A stretch of DNA of 64,000 nucleotides. Origin: Vicugna pacos. Lineage: Eukaryota > Chordata > Mammalia > Artiodactyla > Camelidae. Positions 10,481 through 20,817 of this stretch are shown in pieces. Position numbers and translations under genes: made by a program. Location of the stretch: positions 52,010,639-52,074,638 of the forward strand of contig NC_132995.1 in NCBI RefSeq assembly GCF_048564905.1, written 5' to 3'. The notes under the pieces were generated by a model. The model searched no databases. It was not told the DNA's origin and was given only the letters and a program-made list of their open reading frames with translations. Within the stretch, counting starts at the first letter, position 1. Every line of letters begins with the position of its first letter.

Positions 10481-11949
10481 CCAGTGTGCTGTGAGGGAGA
10501 GAGAGCTCCCTGATGTTCTCTTGGGTGAAGTAGGGAAACAAAAGCTCAGACCAGGAATGTGGCTCCCCAGAAGAAAACAGAGACTGTAAAATAAAAACCA
10601 GTGAGACACAGAAGTAGGGGCTGACGGTTCTGCTCGGTACTATTATGACCGTGGATGTTTGCTTCCATGAGACCCTGAGCTGGGTTTGTGTGCTGTCCGC
10701 ACAGGCAGATCCAAAGACCTGGGGTGAGGACAGAAGAGACATTCGGGACAGTCTGCGGAGAGAAGGCAGAACCCTTGTTAGGTTTTTAGCTGAAACTCTT
10801 TTAGAAAAAGATAGATTCATAAGAGAATAGCCAACAATGTATTAACACATACAACTCATATATACATAGGAAATACCCAGCGGATGTGAGTAACTAACTC
10901 TAAGAGGTGGCTTAGAACTCCAGTTTAAAAACTGTCTTAAACTAAAGACAAGAGAGAGAAAGGTATATGGGAGGCCAGTTATGGGGAGGCAACCAGGAAA
11001 AGCAGGGTAAACAAGAGTAAGATTTGTTCTGCAGATTTAAGTCAGTGCCTTCTCTGTTGATAAGGATCCCAAATTGTCTCTGGAGATTAACCTTTGTCCT
11101 TGGGGAGGGAGAGAGGACTTCTTTGTAAAGTTATGTCCTGCTTTTAGGTAAATAGGAGGAAGGCAGTAGGCTTTTTTTTGTAACCAGTCCTTCTCAGCTG
11201 CCTTTAGCTCAAAATAATCCTCATGCCCAAGTGGTGTATTTTGGGGTGGCTTATGCTGCTACCCTTCATTTGACTTGGCAGCTACCTCCTTTGATTTTAC
11301 ATGTATGTGTGTATAATGTATAGTGAAGACAACTGGTAGCAAGTACAGTTTTTCAAAAGGTAAAAACCCTGACTCTGAGGTAAATATAACCATTAATTCA
11401 TTAGTTTATGAGGAAACCAGTAAGATCTGATGATGGTTTCAAAGGACATTTAAGAAGCTAGAGTTTATGAGCAATTTGACAAAGAAATGTTAAGAAGAGA
11501 TTTTTGAGTTAGGAAAAAAAAACTAGTTAATATACCACATGCCTTAATCTTTGGGGTTATCTGTTACACTAGACAGAAATTATTTGCATCTCTACTTGGA
11601 CACAATCATCAAAGATCAAGGAACTGGCAACTTCTCTAAATCCAGAGCCTTCAATCAAGAAGAGCAAACAACGCGGTGAACTAAGAGCATGGTCCTAGAT
11701 ATCTTCCTATGGCCTTTGGCCCTGAATGATATTCAAGGATTGCCATCAGTCATTTTGGCCTAGTTTACAAACTTTGGATAATTTTTTCTGATGCCTCAAA
11801 CATATGACATTTAATTTACTCTTGCTGCCTTACTAGAAATGGACTGTGAAATGTGGCACAAAGAAATGGTGGTCAGTTGAGGGCTAGAAATTCGTGGGAG
11901 GAGAGGTTATAGGAGGTCAAGGTGGTAGTATGTAGAGATGCCGTTTGTT
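10481..11949. other. Unassigned DNA, possibly an old unidentified repeat
   Basis: No gene. The section from about 10880 to 11290 (gattaacctttgtccttggg, gtggtgtattttggggtggc) reads like a diverged interspersed repeat seen in other mammals, but I cannot name the family. The rest is unremarkable. Confidence 0.3.
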
Positions 11950-12090
11950 ACCTGCCTTTGATGAAATGTGCTCTGTGCTAGAGGCTTTCATTCAACCCTA
12001 TCAGGTAGGTCTTACCATCACCCCCACCTACAGATGAGGAAACTGAGTCAAGGAGAGTCAGGAATACTAGTAGTGGACACGGGCAGAGTA
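11950..12090 (-). mobile_element. MIR SINE fragment, antisense
   Basis: Contains 'ctacagatgaggaaactgag', the most conserved antisense MIR/CORE word, preceded by 'aaccctatcaggtaggtctt'. Confidence 0.75.
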
Positions 12091-12129
12091 AGAAGAAAAT
12101 GGTGTGGGATCAAGACCATAGTAGGGGAA

Positions 12130-12290
12130 ATAGAATTTAGCCAGACAGTGAAGGGAGGGAGGGTGTTACCAGCTGGAGGGAAGCATAGCCCAAATTTGAG
12201 ATAGAAATACTCATAACATGTTCAGAGGGCAACGAGGAGGCTGTTCTGAGTGACAGTGAATGTGAAGGCAGTATGAAATTGGATCACTGC
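12130..12290 (-). mobile_element. L2 LINE fragment, antisense (weak)
   Basis: A purine-rich L2-like internal pattern (ttagccagacagtgaaggga, ggcaacgaggaggctgttct). Diverged. Confidence 0.4.
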
Positions 12291-12369
12291 TACAGGAATG
12301 TCAGCTAATAATAGTATCAGTGTTATTTTAGCCAAAGGATTCTGATATCACTGTCGGGCAGTGCCTGGC

Positions 12370-12570
12370 AGTACACTGTGTGGGTTAAGGGCTCAGGTCT
12401 TCGGGGAAGGTGGAAATACTGTTTGAATCCCAGCTTTGCCACAGCAGAGCTATGTGGCCATGGACAAGTTGCATAACCTCTCTGTGCCTAGGTTACCAAA
12501 TCTATGAAATGAGGGCAATATCTGCCTGATATGGTTGGGCTGGGGATTCAAGACAACCTTATTAAGTCTT
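12370..12570 (+). mobile_element. MIR SINE, sense
   Basis: 'gtgggttaagggctcaggtc', 'aatcccagctttgccacagc', 'aagttgcataacctctctgt' and 'atgaaatgagggcaatatct' match the sense MIR in order, over most of its length. Confidence 0.9.
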
Positions 12571-13149
12571 GGTCTCGCAAACAATGAGCCTTGGAAAATG
12601 GAAGTTGGTTCTTGAGAAGGTGAATGAACAGGATTTAGCAGACCTTGGTTGTTAGCCATTTGTCTGTAAGTGTCAAAGTCTCAGTCTGAGTTCCTTCAAG
12701 ACCAGATTCTGAGAGGAGAATTTAATTGCAATTAATTCATCTGAGAGGTGATCCAGGGAGAACTGTAGGGTGGGTGGGGAAGCAAAGCAAAGTAAAGAAG
12801 GAAGAGCAGCCACATAAAGGGTCTGTTATGCAACCAATGGGACTGCCGGTGCCTGGACCTTTGGGAGCCAGTGTGCAATACCTCAGTTATCCCACCTGAG
12901 GGGCAAGGAAGCTCCGGACTTTATGCCACAAATCTCTGTGGGCGTCGTTTTTGGACTGCCCCAGATGGCATTGATTTTGAGCACTACTGGAATGCTGTGT
13001 GTGGCCTCTGGTCCCAGAGAAAGCCTTCAGCAAAGAGGTGTAGATTCTTGCAGTGGAATATGGGTCAGCCCGCTAATGAAAGGCCAGAAGGGACGTGGGC
13101 TTGGGGTGGGAAGCTGTCGGCATCTGCTGTAGTCAGTATTAAAAGGCAT
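12571..13149. other. Unassigned DNA with a possible old interspersed repeat
   Basis: About 12690-12850 shares words with about 6395-6545 (for example ggtgatccaggg against gatgactccagg). No gene is recognised; overlapping frames at 12871-13170 have no family features. Confidence 0.3.
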
Positions 13150-13268
13150 AAAAGCAGTAATGTTCCTTGAGCCAGTAATCTACATCTGACCATTAAAGAA
13201 ACAGAACTAAATACAGAAAAAGATGTACAGAAATACTTCTCTGCATTATATGTGATAGCACAAATTGG
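13150..13268 (+). mobile_element. Ancient L1 (L1ME-like), left part
   Basis: Ends in 'atgtgatagcacaaattgga', the L1 word that normally precedes 'aacaacctaaatgtccatc'. The expected continuation appears only after the MIR, from about 13356. Confidence 0.65.
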
Positions 13269-13355
13269 AAATAATAACAATAGCCAACATTTATTGTGTA
13301 TTTGCCGTGTGCCTAGCTCTCCTAAGTGCTTGACAAATAAGCTAAATTTCTAGCA
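13269..13355 (-). mobile_element. MIR SINE fragment inserted in L1
   Basis: 'aataacaatagccaacattt', 'attgtgtatttgccgtgtgc' and 'tcctaagtgcttgacaaata' are the antisense MIR end. It splits the L1 described on either side. Confidence 0.8.
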
Positions 13356-13695
13356 AATGGAAACTGGTTAAGCAACTCAATGGAATATTACACAGGCATT
13401 CAAGAGGGTGGTTATGAAGACAGTGATGACATGAAAAAATCATTTAAGTGAGAAATGAATACTGAACAGGAGAATGTGTGTGGAGTAGGATTCCTACTAA
13501 ACAAACAAACAAGCAAAAAGCTTCTATATATGGAAAAGGAGGAGGGTAGAGTCCAAAAGGAAATTTTTCAAAATCCTAACTGCAGTTTTGTTCATGTGAT
13601 GAGTTTCTAAGTGATTTTTTTCCCTTCTAGTTTATAAATCTCCATTGATGTACGTGTATTACATTTATAATGAAAAATATAATAAACTTGAAAAA
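13356..13695 (+). mobile_element. Ancient L1 (L1ME-like), right part to 3' end
   Basis: 'gaaactggttaagcaactca', 'tggaatattacacaggcatt' and 'tcatttaagtgagaaatgaa' continue the L1 order. It ends in an A-rich tail near 'gaaaaatataataaactt'. Confidence 0.65.
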
Positions 13696-13699
13696 GTGA

Positions 13700-14003
13700 A
13701 CAAAGGAGAAGATTGAAAAAATAGCTGGTGGAGATTCAGTGTAGGTTTTGAAGAAGGGAATAACATAATGGGAAATAATATTTCTGAAAAATTAATCTGG
13801 GGGTGGTATGGAAGATGGATTGGGCCGTAAAACCCAAGGCGAGAAGTGCAGCTTGTGAGCTAATAAAGGTCAAAAGAAGTGTTGAAAAGAAAGGGCCAAT
13901 TTTAGAGGCTTGGTGATGAATGACCTGAGGGGGAAGAAAGAAAAAATTGCCAGAAATGATTTCAAGATTAAAGGTTGACCAAGTGGGAGAAAATTAGCAA
14001 TGG
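13700..14003 (-). mobile_element. L2 LINE internal fragment, antisense
   Basis: 'gttttgaagaagggaataac' and 'aaattaatctgggggtggta' follow the L2 antisense pattern of the 'ttttaagcaggggagtgaca' region. Diverged. Confidence 0.5.
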
Positions 14004-14185
14004 AACAATAAATATATGCTGAACACCTCTTTCAGCCAGGTTTCCTTACATCTGCTGTCCCATTTAACAACAGCAATCCTGTAAGTGATGCTCTTAATAT
14101 TTGTTTTACAAGTGAGACAACAGAAGATCAGAGAAGTAAAATACTAGTCCAAGTTTACAGAGAATCTGAGCTCAGCTCATTGTTA
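14004..14185 (-). mobile_element. MIR SINE, antisense
   Basis: 'ataaatatatgctgaacacc', 'caatcctgtaagtgatgctc' and 'acaagtgagacaacagaaga' follow the MIR reverse complement. Confidence 0.75.
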
Positions 14186-14604
14186 AATGAACTGGATAGA
14201 TGATGGGTGGATGGATTGGTAACCACATAAGGGGGAGGAGATGTGGAGTATTATAATGTCAAAATAAGAAAGAGAGAATTTCTAGAAGGAACTTGCAGTT
14301 ATCTTAGAAAGTAAAGAGGAAGGGCTGGGGAAATCACTGGATACTGCAGGAAGAGTGACCACTGGTTCTCTTTTTTGAGAAGACCAATCTGGTTAAGTTA
14401 TGGGAAGTTGACTTAGCTTCATGGGGGGCCATGACATTGTGGGGGAGCCTATGAAATGACTGCTCAGACCATGTACAAGCTTAAAAACAGGTACAAATGT
14501 AAGGAAGAGACACAACATTAGGAAGGAGAGGTGATGTAAGAGAACAAAGGGAAGGCAAGGGGATTGGAAGGAGAAATGGAAAAAGGAAAATTAATTACTG
14601 GTTA
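14186..14604. other. Unassigned intergenic DNA
   Basis: A/G-rich sequence, perhaps L2-derived in part, with nothing I can name safely. Confidence 0.3.
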
Positions 14605-14825
14605 ACAACGAGGACACCAGACTGCCTATGCTTGACTCGCAGCTCCCACTGCCCTGTGACCTTGAGCAAATCCCATATACAACTCTCTTTGCCCCAGTTA
14701 CCTCATCTATCAAATGGGAACAGTTTAACTCCATCTCATGGGTTTCTTATGAGGATGAATTGAAGCATGTAACATGCTTAACACAGTGCCTGGTACACTA
14801 TAAATCCAGACTGGGCAGGGATCTT
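14605..14825 (+). mobile_element. MIR SINE, sense
   Basis: 'ccctgtgaccttgagcaaat', 'cctcatctatcaaatgggaa' and 'taacacagtgcctggtacac' are diagnostic sense MIR words in order. Confidence 0.9.
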
Positions 14826-16089
14826 GATGACTTAATTGTTACGATAATTGCTATTTCTGGGGAAACAGTCCCAAGCTATAGATCAAGAACCTGAGGCTAA
14901 GTAAATTAAACAATGTGGCCCTAGGAAGTACACCTGGAACCACACTGCCCAGGGCAGCAAGTGGTCAGTTCTCCCATCCTTGAGGAGAAAATAGATTTTG
15001 TTTAACACCAGGTGCATAGCTTTATTAGATGGAAACTAACCTTCTGCAATTTGCAAGAAATGAGATACACTGGGTTTCACTTTTTTTTCTTTTTGACCAA
15101 AGAGTTAATAAACAGAGGCTGCTCATTAAAGCAAAGTTAGGAGTTTCAGAGGCACTGGAGAACAGCTGGGGAGCAAAGTAATGAAGTACTTGGAAGATTT
15201 GGAGGGGGCGGAGGAAGATCCATCAGACCCCAGCAAGCACCACGAACTCATCACCCTTTGTCCATTCCAGAAAGCTTTATGCTCTTATAATTGATGCTTG
15301 GAGAAGTCTGCACGCTGCAGACTCGGCATGAGGAACCCTAAAAGCCTTAATAACCCAGCCACTTAGGCTTTCAGAGAGCAACCCCTACCCTGGCTATTTT
15401 GGTTCAGTATTAACTGAGCCCCCAAGTGTTCCACTGTTGGGATGAAGAGCTTCAACTGAACACCTTTCTTTGGCTGCTCTCCTTCCAAATCCCCCTGCCT
15501 CTCTAGCGCTGGCTGCCGGCAAGCTGCATGGTGCTCAGCCTGCTTACTTCTGCCCTTTGCAATTGTGGAACCTGCCGAGGAAGCATTCTCTCTGAGGCTG
15601 AGCCACCAGAGAAATTGCATGCCCAAGATTGATTTTGCACAGTGTAAAAATCAATCTGCACACTGGGCAGTAGAGGCACCCTCTAAGGCTCCAGTCTGCA
15701 AGAGAACCAGTTCAGGCTGGTTGAAGGCCCAGTGGAGCAGTTTAAGTCAGAAAGTTAAAGAAGTAAATGGGAAAAACAGGTGAAATTGAGGGGTGTGTTT
15801 TGCCAGGCTAGAATGGGCTTTCTCTTTCTGTGTTAATGAGCCTTATCTGGCACAGCTGGTCTCTACCTGTTGTATGGTTTTTTTGGGGAAAGGGGCAGTT
15901 GTAGAGAGCACCCCCCCATTAGACACATTCCCTTGGCAGGAGGGGCCCCAGGGAGACACCGTCAGCTTGACATAGTGTCTCCAAGGACAGAACTTGAATT
16001 TGCTTTGGTGGTAAGACTAAGAACAACCATTATCATTTGTGCTCTAATAATTATTGTTTAATTAAATGACACTCTAATAATTATCTAAG
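14826..16089. other. Repeat-poor unassigned DNA
   Basis: No named repeat or gene recognised. Open frames at 15363-15626, 15565-15783 and 15793-16061 are short and unlike any protein I know. Confidence 0.35.
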
Positions 16090-16215
16090 TTAAAAAATAA
16101 CATTTATGAAACATCATCTATGTGTCAGGCACTCAGCTAAGTATTTACATACAGTGTTTGATTCAACTTTCTGAATGTTGGAGTTACTATTATTCATCTC
16201 ATTTTATGGCTGAGG
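16090..16215 (-). mobile_element. MIR SINE fragment, antisense (first of three)
   Basis: 'tctatgtgtcaggcactcag', 'ctaagtatttacatacagtg' and 'catctcattttatggctgag' follow the antisense MIR order. Confidence 0.8.
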
Positions 16216-16234
16216 AGTTCACCATTGGTGGGGC

Positions 16235-16390
16235 ATGCTCACATACAACATCTTCATTGATCTTCACTCAACCCTTAGGAGGCTAGAGATGACGTTTTAC
16301 AGCTAAGAAACCTGAACCTCAGGAACCTGTCTTCATCAGGGAATAATTGGCAGAATCACGATTCAAATCTGAATCTCCTGACTATTATTG
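16235..16390 (-). mobile_element. MIR SINE fragment, antisense (second of three)
   Basis: 'gacgttttacagctaagaaa' and 'atcacgattcaaatctgaat' fit the antisense MIR core and tRNA end, directly after the first copy. Confidence 0.7.
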
Positions 16391-16464
16391 CAATTTTATT
16401 GGGAGAGAGAGGTGGTATATATTCATTAAATTCCTTTTGTCAAATCCAGAGAAAAGAGTTTATT

Positions 16465-16605
16465 GTGCATTATTGCAATCCTTTTTCAGTAGGGCATGGC
16501 CTTCCCACTTTACAGATGAGGAAACTGAGGCTCAGAGAGGGGACTCCATTGGAACAAAACCACATGAGTAGGGAGTAGAGCTGGGCCTTATAACTTTCCA
16601 TTACA
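16465..16605 (-). mobile_element. MIR SINE fragment, antisense (third of three)
   Basis: 'cactttacagatgaggaaac', then 'tgaggctcagagaggggact', is a near-consensus antisense MIR. Confidence 0.85.
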
Positions 16606-17775
16606 GCTGCCCTGCGGGTTTTCTCTGCCATCAGTGCCCCTCCAAGGCAGCGCAGTTGATAGGAGAAACACCACATGATTTCCCAGCAGGGTCAGAGGAG
16701 AGGGTGGTTCTGGCCTTGGACCTTAGGATTTAGGATGGGTCGCTGGTAATGATGATTGAACAAGTTGCTAGAAATGTGATCCTGGCCTGGAGGAACAATC
16801 AGACAGGACTGAGAATTCAGGAAGGACCAGCTTTGTCCAATCAGAAAAAATTTGGGGCCTTTCATCTTCTTGAAGGCTATAGGTTAAAATTTGCATTTTG
16901 AAAGTAACAACTTGCTGGGCCCACCTATTGTTGCTGCCTTCCTCTGCCAGTCACAGTCATCAAAGCAAAGTTCTCAGAACATGCGAACGTCACTTTCCAA
17001 GGAGTTCATTGTTCCAAGCAAGGCTCAGGTTCTAGGGAGGAGGGATTACATTGTAGAGTTGGATCTCCATTTCCCTGGAGTCTTGCGCTTTAGAAAGGCA
17101 TTGTTTGTCATTCCTGACTGTCACCGGTGACACCTCCTGGCTCTGAAAGGTTACAGGAAAATAGCAGGCTTCTGGCAGTTTCCAGCAGATTCTCTTTCTC
17201 ACCAGGGCCAGGATTGTGCATGTGCTTTTCATTCATGACGGGATAAGGAGAGCTTGGTTAAATAAGGATCGGCTGCTCTTTATACGTCTTCTTTTCTGAT
17301 TAATGGCATCAGAAAGCCATTCATCTGGTTTGAAGATAGATAGGTGGTTGCCGTCACTACACTGTGGGTGTTTGAAGTTCACTCTGCAATGTGATTACAG
17401 CACATACTTAGCTTGTGCCCCAGGGGGTAAGTTTGACCTTAGATCCTACTCCTCATTTAGAAATCACAGATCTTGGAAAATGAACCAGTCTAGGAAGAGG
17501 CTGGAAGCTGCATTTGCTGCTGAGGTTGGTTGTCAAACCAATTTAGCTGGCCTGCTTTACCTAGAATTCTGTTTTTTTTTCTGATTAAAACAGATGACCT
17601 TTAAAGCCTTTTTTCCCTCTGACAATCTCTAAAGGACATCTGGTCTTTTGTGAGTTCTGATGGGAACTCAGAATTGTGCCACTACTGTGGGTTCCAAATG
17701 AGAAAAGTGCACAAAGCATCGATCAGAAGAAATTCAAGACCATTTTCCAAAATGAGAGTGCATGCTCATTACCTT
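16606..17775. other. Repeat-poor unassigned DNA
   Basis: No named repeat or gene recognised. Frames of 60-93 codons here are not convincing. Confidence 0.35.
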
Positions 17776-17950
17776 TCTCTCTCTCTCTCTCATTCATTCA
17801 TTCACTCATTTCATTCATTCAGCATTTATAGAGAGCCTGTTATGCGCCGATTCTCTGATGCAAGCAGCCGTAAGGAGGTAACCAAATTATAGTCCCTGAC
17901 CCCAGCATTTTATTCAGATTCAGAAGGTGAAACAGACAAAAGTCAATATT
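17776..17950 (-). mobile_element. L2 LINE 3' end, antisense, with (CT)n and (CATT)n head
   Basis: A short (CT)n and imperfect (CATT)n run is followed by 'cagcatttatagagagcctg' and 'ttatgcgccgattctctgat', the antisense L2 terminus. Confidence 0.8.
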
Positions 17951-18189
17951 GTCACGATTGGATGAAGGGCCTGGGAATCTGGCTGCTTGGAAAACCAGTT
18001 TTGGCTTTGATAGATACCACCAGACAGTTTTCCAAAGAGCTTGTAAAGAAGGCAGAGGGGGGATTTTGAGAACCTGATAGTGTGTTATTTTTTTGACCCC
18101 AGTTGCATGGTACCTTGTAGAAAATACTGAGCTGTACATTGAGGTTTTTGCACACTTCCTATAGTGCCTTGGTACAAATAAAATTAAAA

Positions 18190-18570
18190 AACTAAAGACA
18201 TAAAGTGTTACCAGCTTCAGGCCCCTTGGGAGCACAGAGGAGTGGCTGGCCCTACCTGGGGAAGGAGTGCAGAGAAGAGGTGGAGGAAGGCTTTCTGGTG
18301 TGGACAACGGATGTTTGAAAGGATCAGCAGGAAGTAGGCAGTCAGATGTGCTTGCACAAAGCCCTCAGTAGGAAGGAAGGCCTGGAATGGAGGGAGCTGG
18401 CAGTTGTGACTTGGGAAGGCTGTGAGTTGCTTGACATGGAATGTGGCTGAAGCCCAAGGCTTGGGGCTGGACATGTAGAGGGGGCACGGGATACGAGTCC
18501 AGAGGGGAGATTCTGAGGATACGGAGATGGAAGGGACCAATTCTTGTCCTCAAGGAGCCCCCTGTAGAGT
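18190..18570 (-). mobile_element. L2 LINE internal region, antisense
   Basis: A long purine-rich L2 antisense pattern ending in 'caattcttgtcctcaaggag'. Diverged. The 155-codon frame overlapping its left part is not a gene. Confidence 0.5.
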
Positions 18571-19194
18571 GTGGGAAGATAGCAGGTCCGATTCTCTCTG
18601 CCTTAAACCTCAGAGGGTGTGTTTGAATTTACTTGGTGGTGTTGGTTTCCTCTCTGATTCAAGACCAGTTCCCCAGCCCCTGCAGTGTCAGTGATATGGT
18701 ATTCCCCAAATCCCCTGCAAAAAGGATCCTTCCCTTGAGTAGTTGTGAGCTGAGCATATAACATTGCGTGCATGTTTGAAAACTTCTCCTGGTTCTCAGA
18801 ATGCAATTCTGACAGTGCTGAAGGCTGCCAATTAAATGAAGATTTAGATAAAGGCTGTGTGGGAGAAGGAACGCAATATTCTTAAACCTAATAATGGTTT
18901 CCTTCTGTCTTTTTGAAGCTCTCAAATAATCCTGATTGACTGGCTCTCTGCTTTGGGCATTCCCATTTACTGGACAGTTTAATAACATTTAAAATGTTTG
19001 ACAACCTTTACTTGGGGGCAGACATCCCCAGGGGAGCAGACTGTGGGTAAGCATATGAATGCTGTACGGTTAAAAAGAGGAAGCAGGATTTAAATAGTTT
19101 TTTTTTTTTATATTCACAAGTCGCCTGCATGCTGAATGGTGGGGGGCACAGGAAGGCTCTCCAATTATAATATTATAATATTAATCGTGAAAAA
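18571..19194. other. Unassigned DNA
   Basis: No repeat or gene I can name. Contains a T-run near 19098-19110 and a 16-bp AT-only perfect palindrome at 19164-19179. Confidence 0.35.
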
Positions 19195-19350
19195 CATGTA
19201 ACAACTGCCATGTAACTTGCCTTGTAAGTCCTTTCCTCATATCACCTTATTTACTCTGATAGCACTGAGGTGAGTGCTAAGACTGTACCCATTATGCAGG
19301 TAATATAGCTAAGACCTATGGCCATGCAGCTAATAAGCTGGAGGGGGGAT
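19195..19350 (-). mobile_element. MIR SINE, antisense
   Basis: 'cctcatatcaccttatttac', 'tgtacccattatgcaggtaa' and 'ggccatgcagctaataagct' follow the antisense MIR. Confidence 0.7.
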
Positions 19351-19479
19351 GCTGGTGGTTTGCCATCTTGTGCTCATTCTCTTGGTTCTGGAGTACAGGG
19401 TGGCTTCAGGAATTGGAGAAGGAATTTAGAAAGAAATCCAAGACAATTTCCTTCCCTTTCCCACTGTATCAGGGGATTC

Positions 19480-20045
19480 ATCTGTTCATTCATTCATTCA
19501 CTCATTCATTCAGCACATTTATTGAGTGCCTACTATGTGGTGGGTATGGTTCTAAGGCACCAGGAAAACAGCAGTGGACACAACCAAGTCCTTGCCTTCA
19601 CAGAGCTTTTGTTTCAGTGGGAGAAACAAATAGCAAAGAAAGTCCATTAGTCATAAGTGCTGCACAAAAACCAAGGCACTGTGAGGGATACAATGTGATA
19701 AGGATGCTCTTTTCCATAGAGGTGGAGGGTTGAGGGGTCCCCTGGAGAGAGGACATTTCAGCTGAGATCTGCCTATAGTGGAGGACGGCCATGTGGGTCT
19801 AGGGGGACAGAATATGCCAGGCAGAGCAGAGAACAAGTGTAAAATTCCTGAAGCAAGAATACAGTGGAAATAGTGAGGCAACTGAAGTGACTGGACCAAG
19901 AACAGGAGATGAGATCAGGAGACAGACTGGGCCACAGGGAGGGTTTGGATATTATCCTGAGAGTGAAGGTTATTGGTGGGAGGAAGGCAAGGCTGTGACA
20001 TCATCTGTTACTATGTGCAGTAGAAGAAGCCAAAAGCAATTTAGA
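19480..20045 (-). mobile_element. L2 LINE 3' region, antisense (long, well preserved)
   Basis: Begins with a (CATT)n head, then 'agcacatttattgagtgcct', 'actatgtggtgggtatggtt', 'aatatgccaggcagagcaga' and 'ggatattatcctgagagtga'. The landmarks run in order for over 550 bp, among the best L2 copies here. Confidence 0.9.
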
Positions 20046-20084
20046 AGTCTGAAGTAGTTCACCTCCTCCACAGTCTATGGTTTC

Positions 20085-20156
20085 TTGTTTACATACGTTA
20101 ATTTTGCATATATTAACTCATTAAGTTCTCACAACAACCAATGAAATAGGCATTGC

Positions 20157-20205
<49 letters not shown>

Positions 20206-20290
20206 AATTTTACAGTGAGGAAGCTGAGGCCCAGAGCAGGAGGGTCACCCATATAGGAAGCAGTGGAAACAGGATGCCTTAGGGTCAACA
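20085..20290 (-). mobile_element. MIR SINE, antisense, with expanded (TTA)n
   Basis: 'tattaactcattaagttctc' and 'acaacaaccaatgaaatagg', then a pure trinucleotide run, then 'ttttacagtgaggaagctga'. The run sits where the MIR consensus has 'tactattatta'. Confidence 0.9.
20157..20205 (+). repeat. (TAT)n microsatellite inside MIR
   Basis: About sixteen uninterrupted att units. It creates a poly-Ile run in the spurious minus-strand frame at 20121-20612. Confidence 0.95.
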
Positions 20291-20299
20291 GCGTACTAC

Positions 20300-20700
20300 T
20301 GAAGTGTTTTAAGTTACTGCTAGCATTTGGTGGGCACTTGCTATGTGCCAGGATCTGCATGAGGTTCTGAGATGCCTGGACACCCACTTTAGACCCTGGC
20401 CTGTCACCAGGAAGAGGCAGAGAATTAAGAATAGAGTTAATGTGCAGAACATTAAGTGCTGGGATAGCGGAGTGAGCTCTAATTTGATTTGGGAGTATGG
20501 AGAAAGAGCATCTGGCCCAGAGTGGTAGGGAAGCCCAAAGATGGCATCTGAACCAGAAGTTGGAGATGGTCAAACAAAGCTGGGGGTGTAGGGGAGGGGA
20601 GGATGATTCCAAGCAGAGAAATCAGAGGTTCAAAGGGAGAGGGTGAAGAGAAAATGGCAGCTGGCTCAGCATAGCCAGAGAGAGTCAGGATGTACCTGGT
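20300..20700 (-). mobile_element. L2 LINE 3' region, antisense
   Basis: 'tttggtgggcacttgctatg', 'tgccaggatctgcatgaggt' and 'attccaagcagagaaatcag' follow the L2 antisense order. Confidence 0.65.
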
Positions 20701-20719
20701 TGTATCTGAATGGTGATCA

Positions 20720-20760
20720 TTGTGTGTGTGTATATGGAGGAGGGGGTTGTGTGTGTGTTG
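20720..20760 (+). repeat. (TG)n short interrupted microsatellite
   Basis: Two short TG runs around a purine-rich spacer. Confidence 0.8.
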
Positions 20761-20817
20761 ATATGGTGATAAAATAGGAGGCTGGATAGGGAGATAGGTT
20801 TGTACTTGATTGCATCT

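Noticed and set aside
10296-10820. 174-codon minus-strand open frame
   Set aside because: Its C-terminal third lies in antisense MER5 sequence, there is no domain or family likeness, and codon content looks random.
17840-18307. 155-codon minus-strand open frame
   Set aside because: It overlaps L2-derived ends on both sides and has no family features.
20121-20612. 163-codon minus-strand open frame
   Set aside because: It crosses an L2, a MIR and a (TAT)n run that yields poly-Ile. A repeat artefact.
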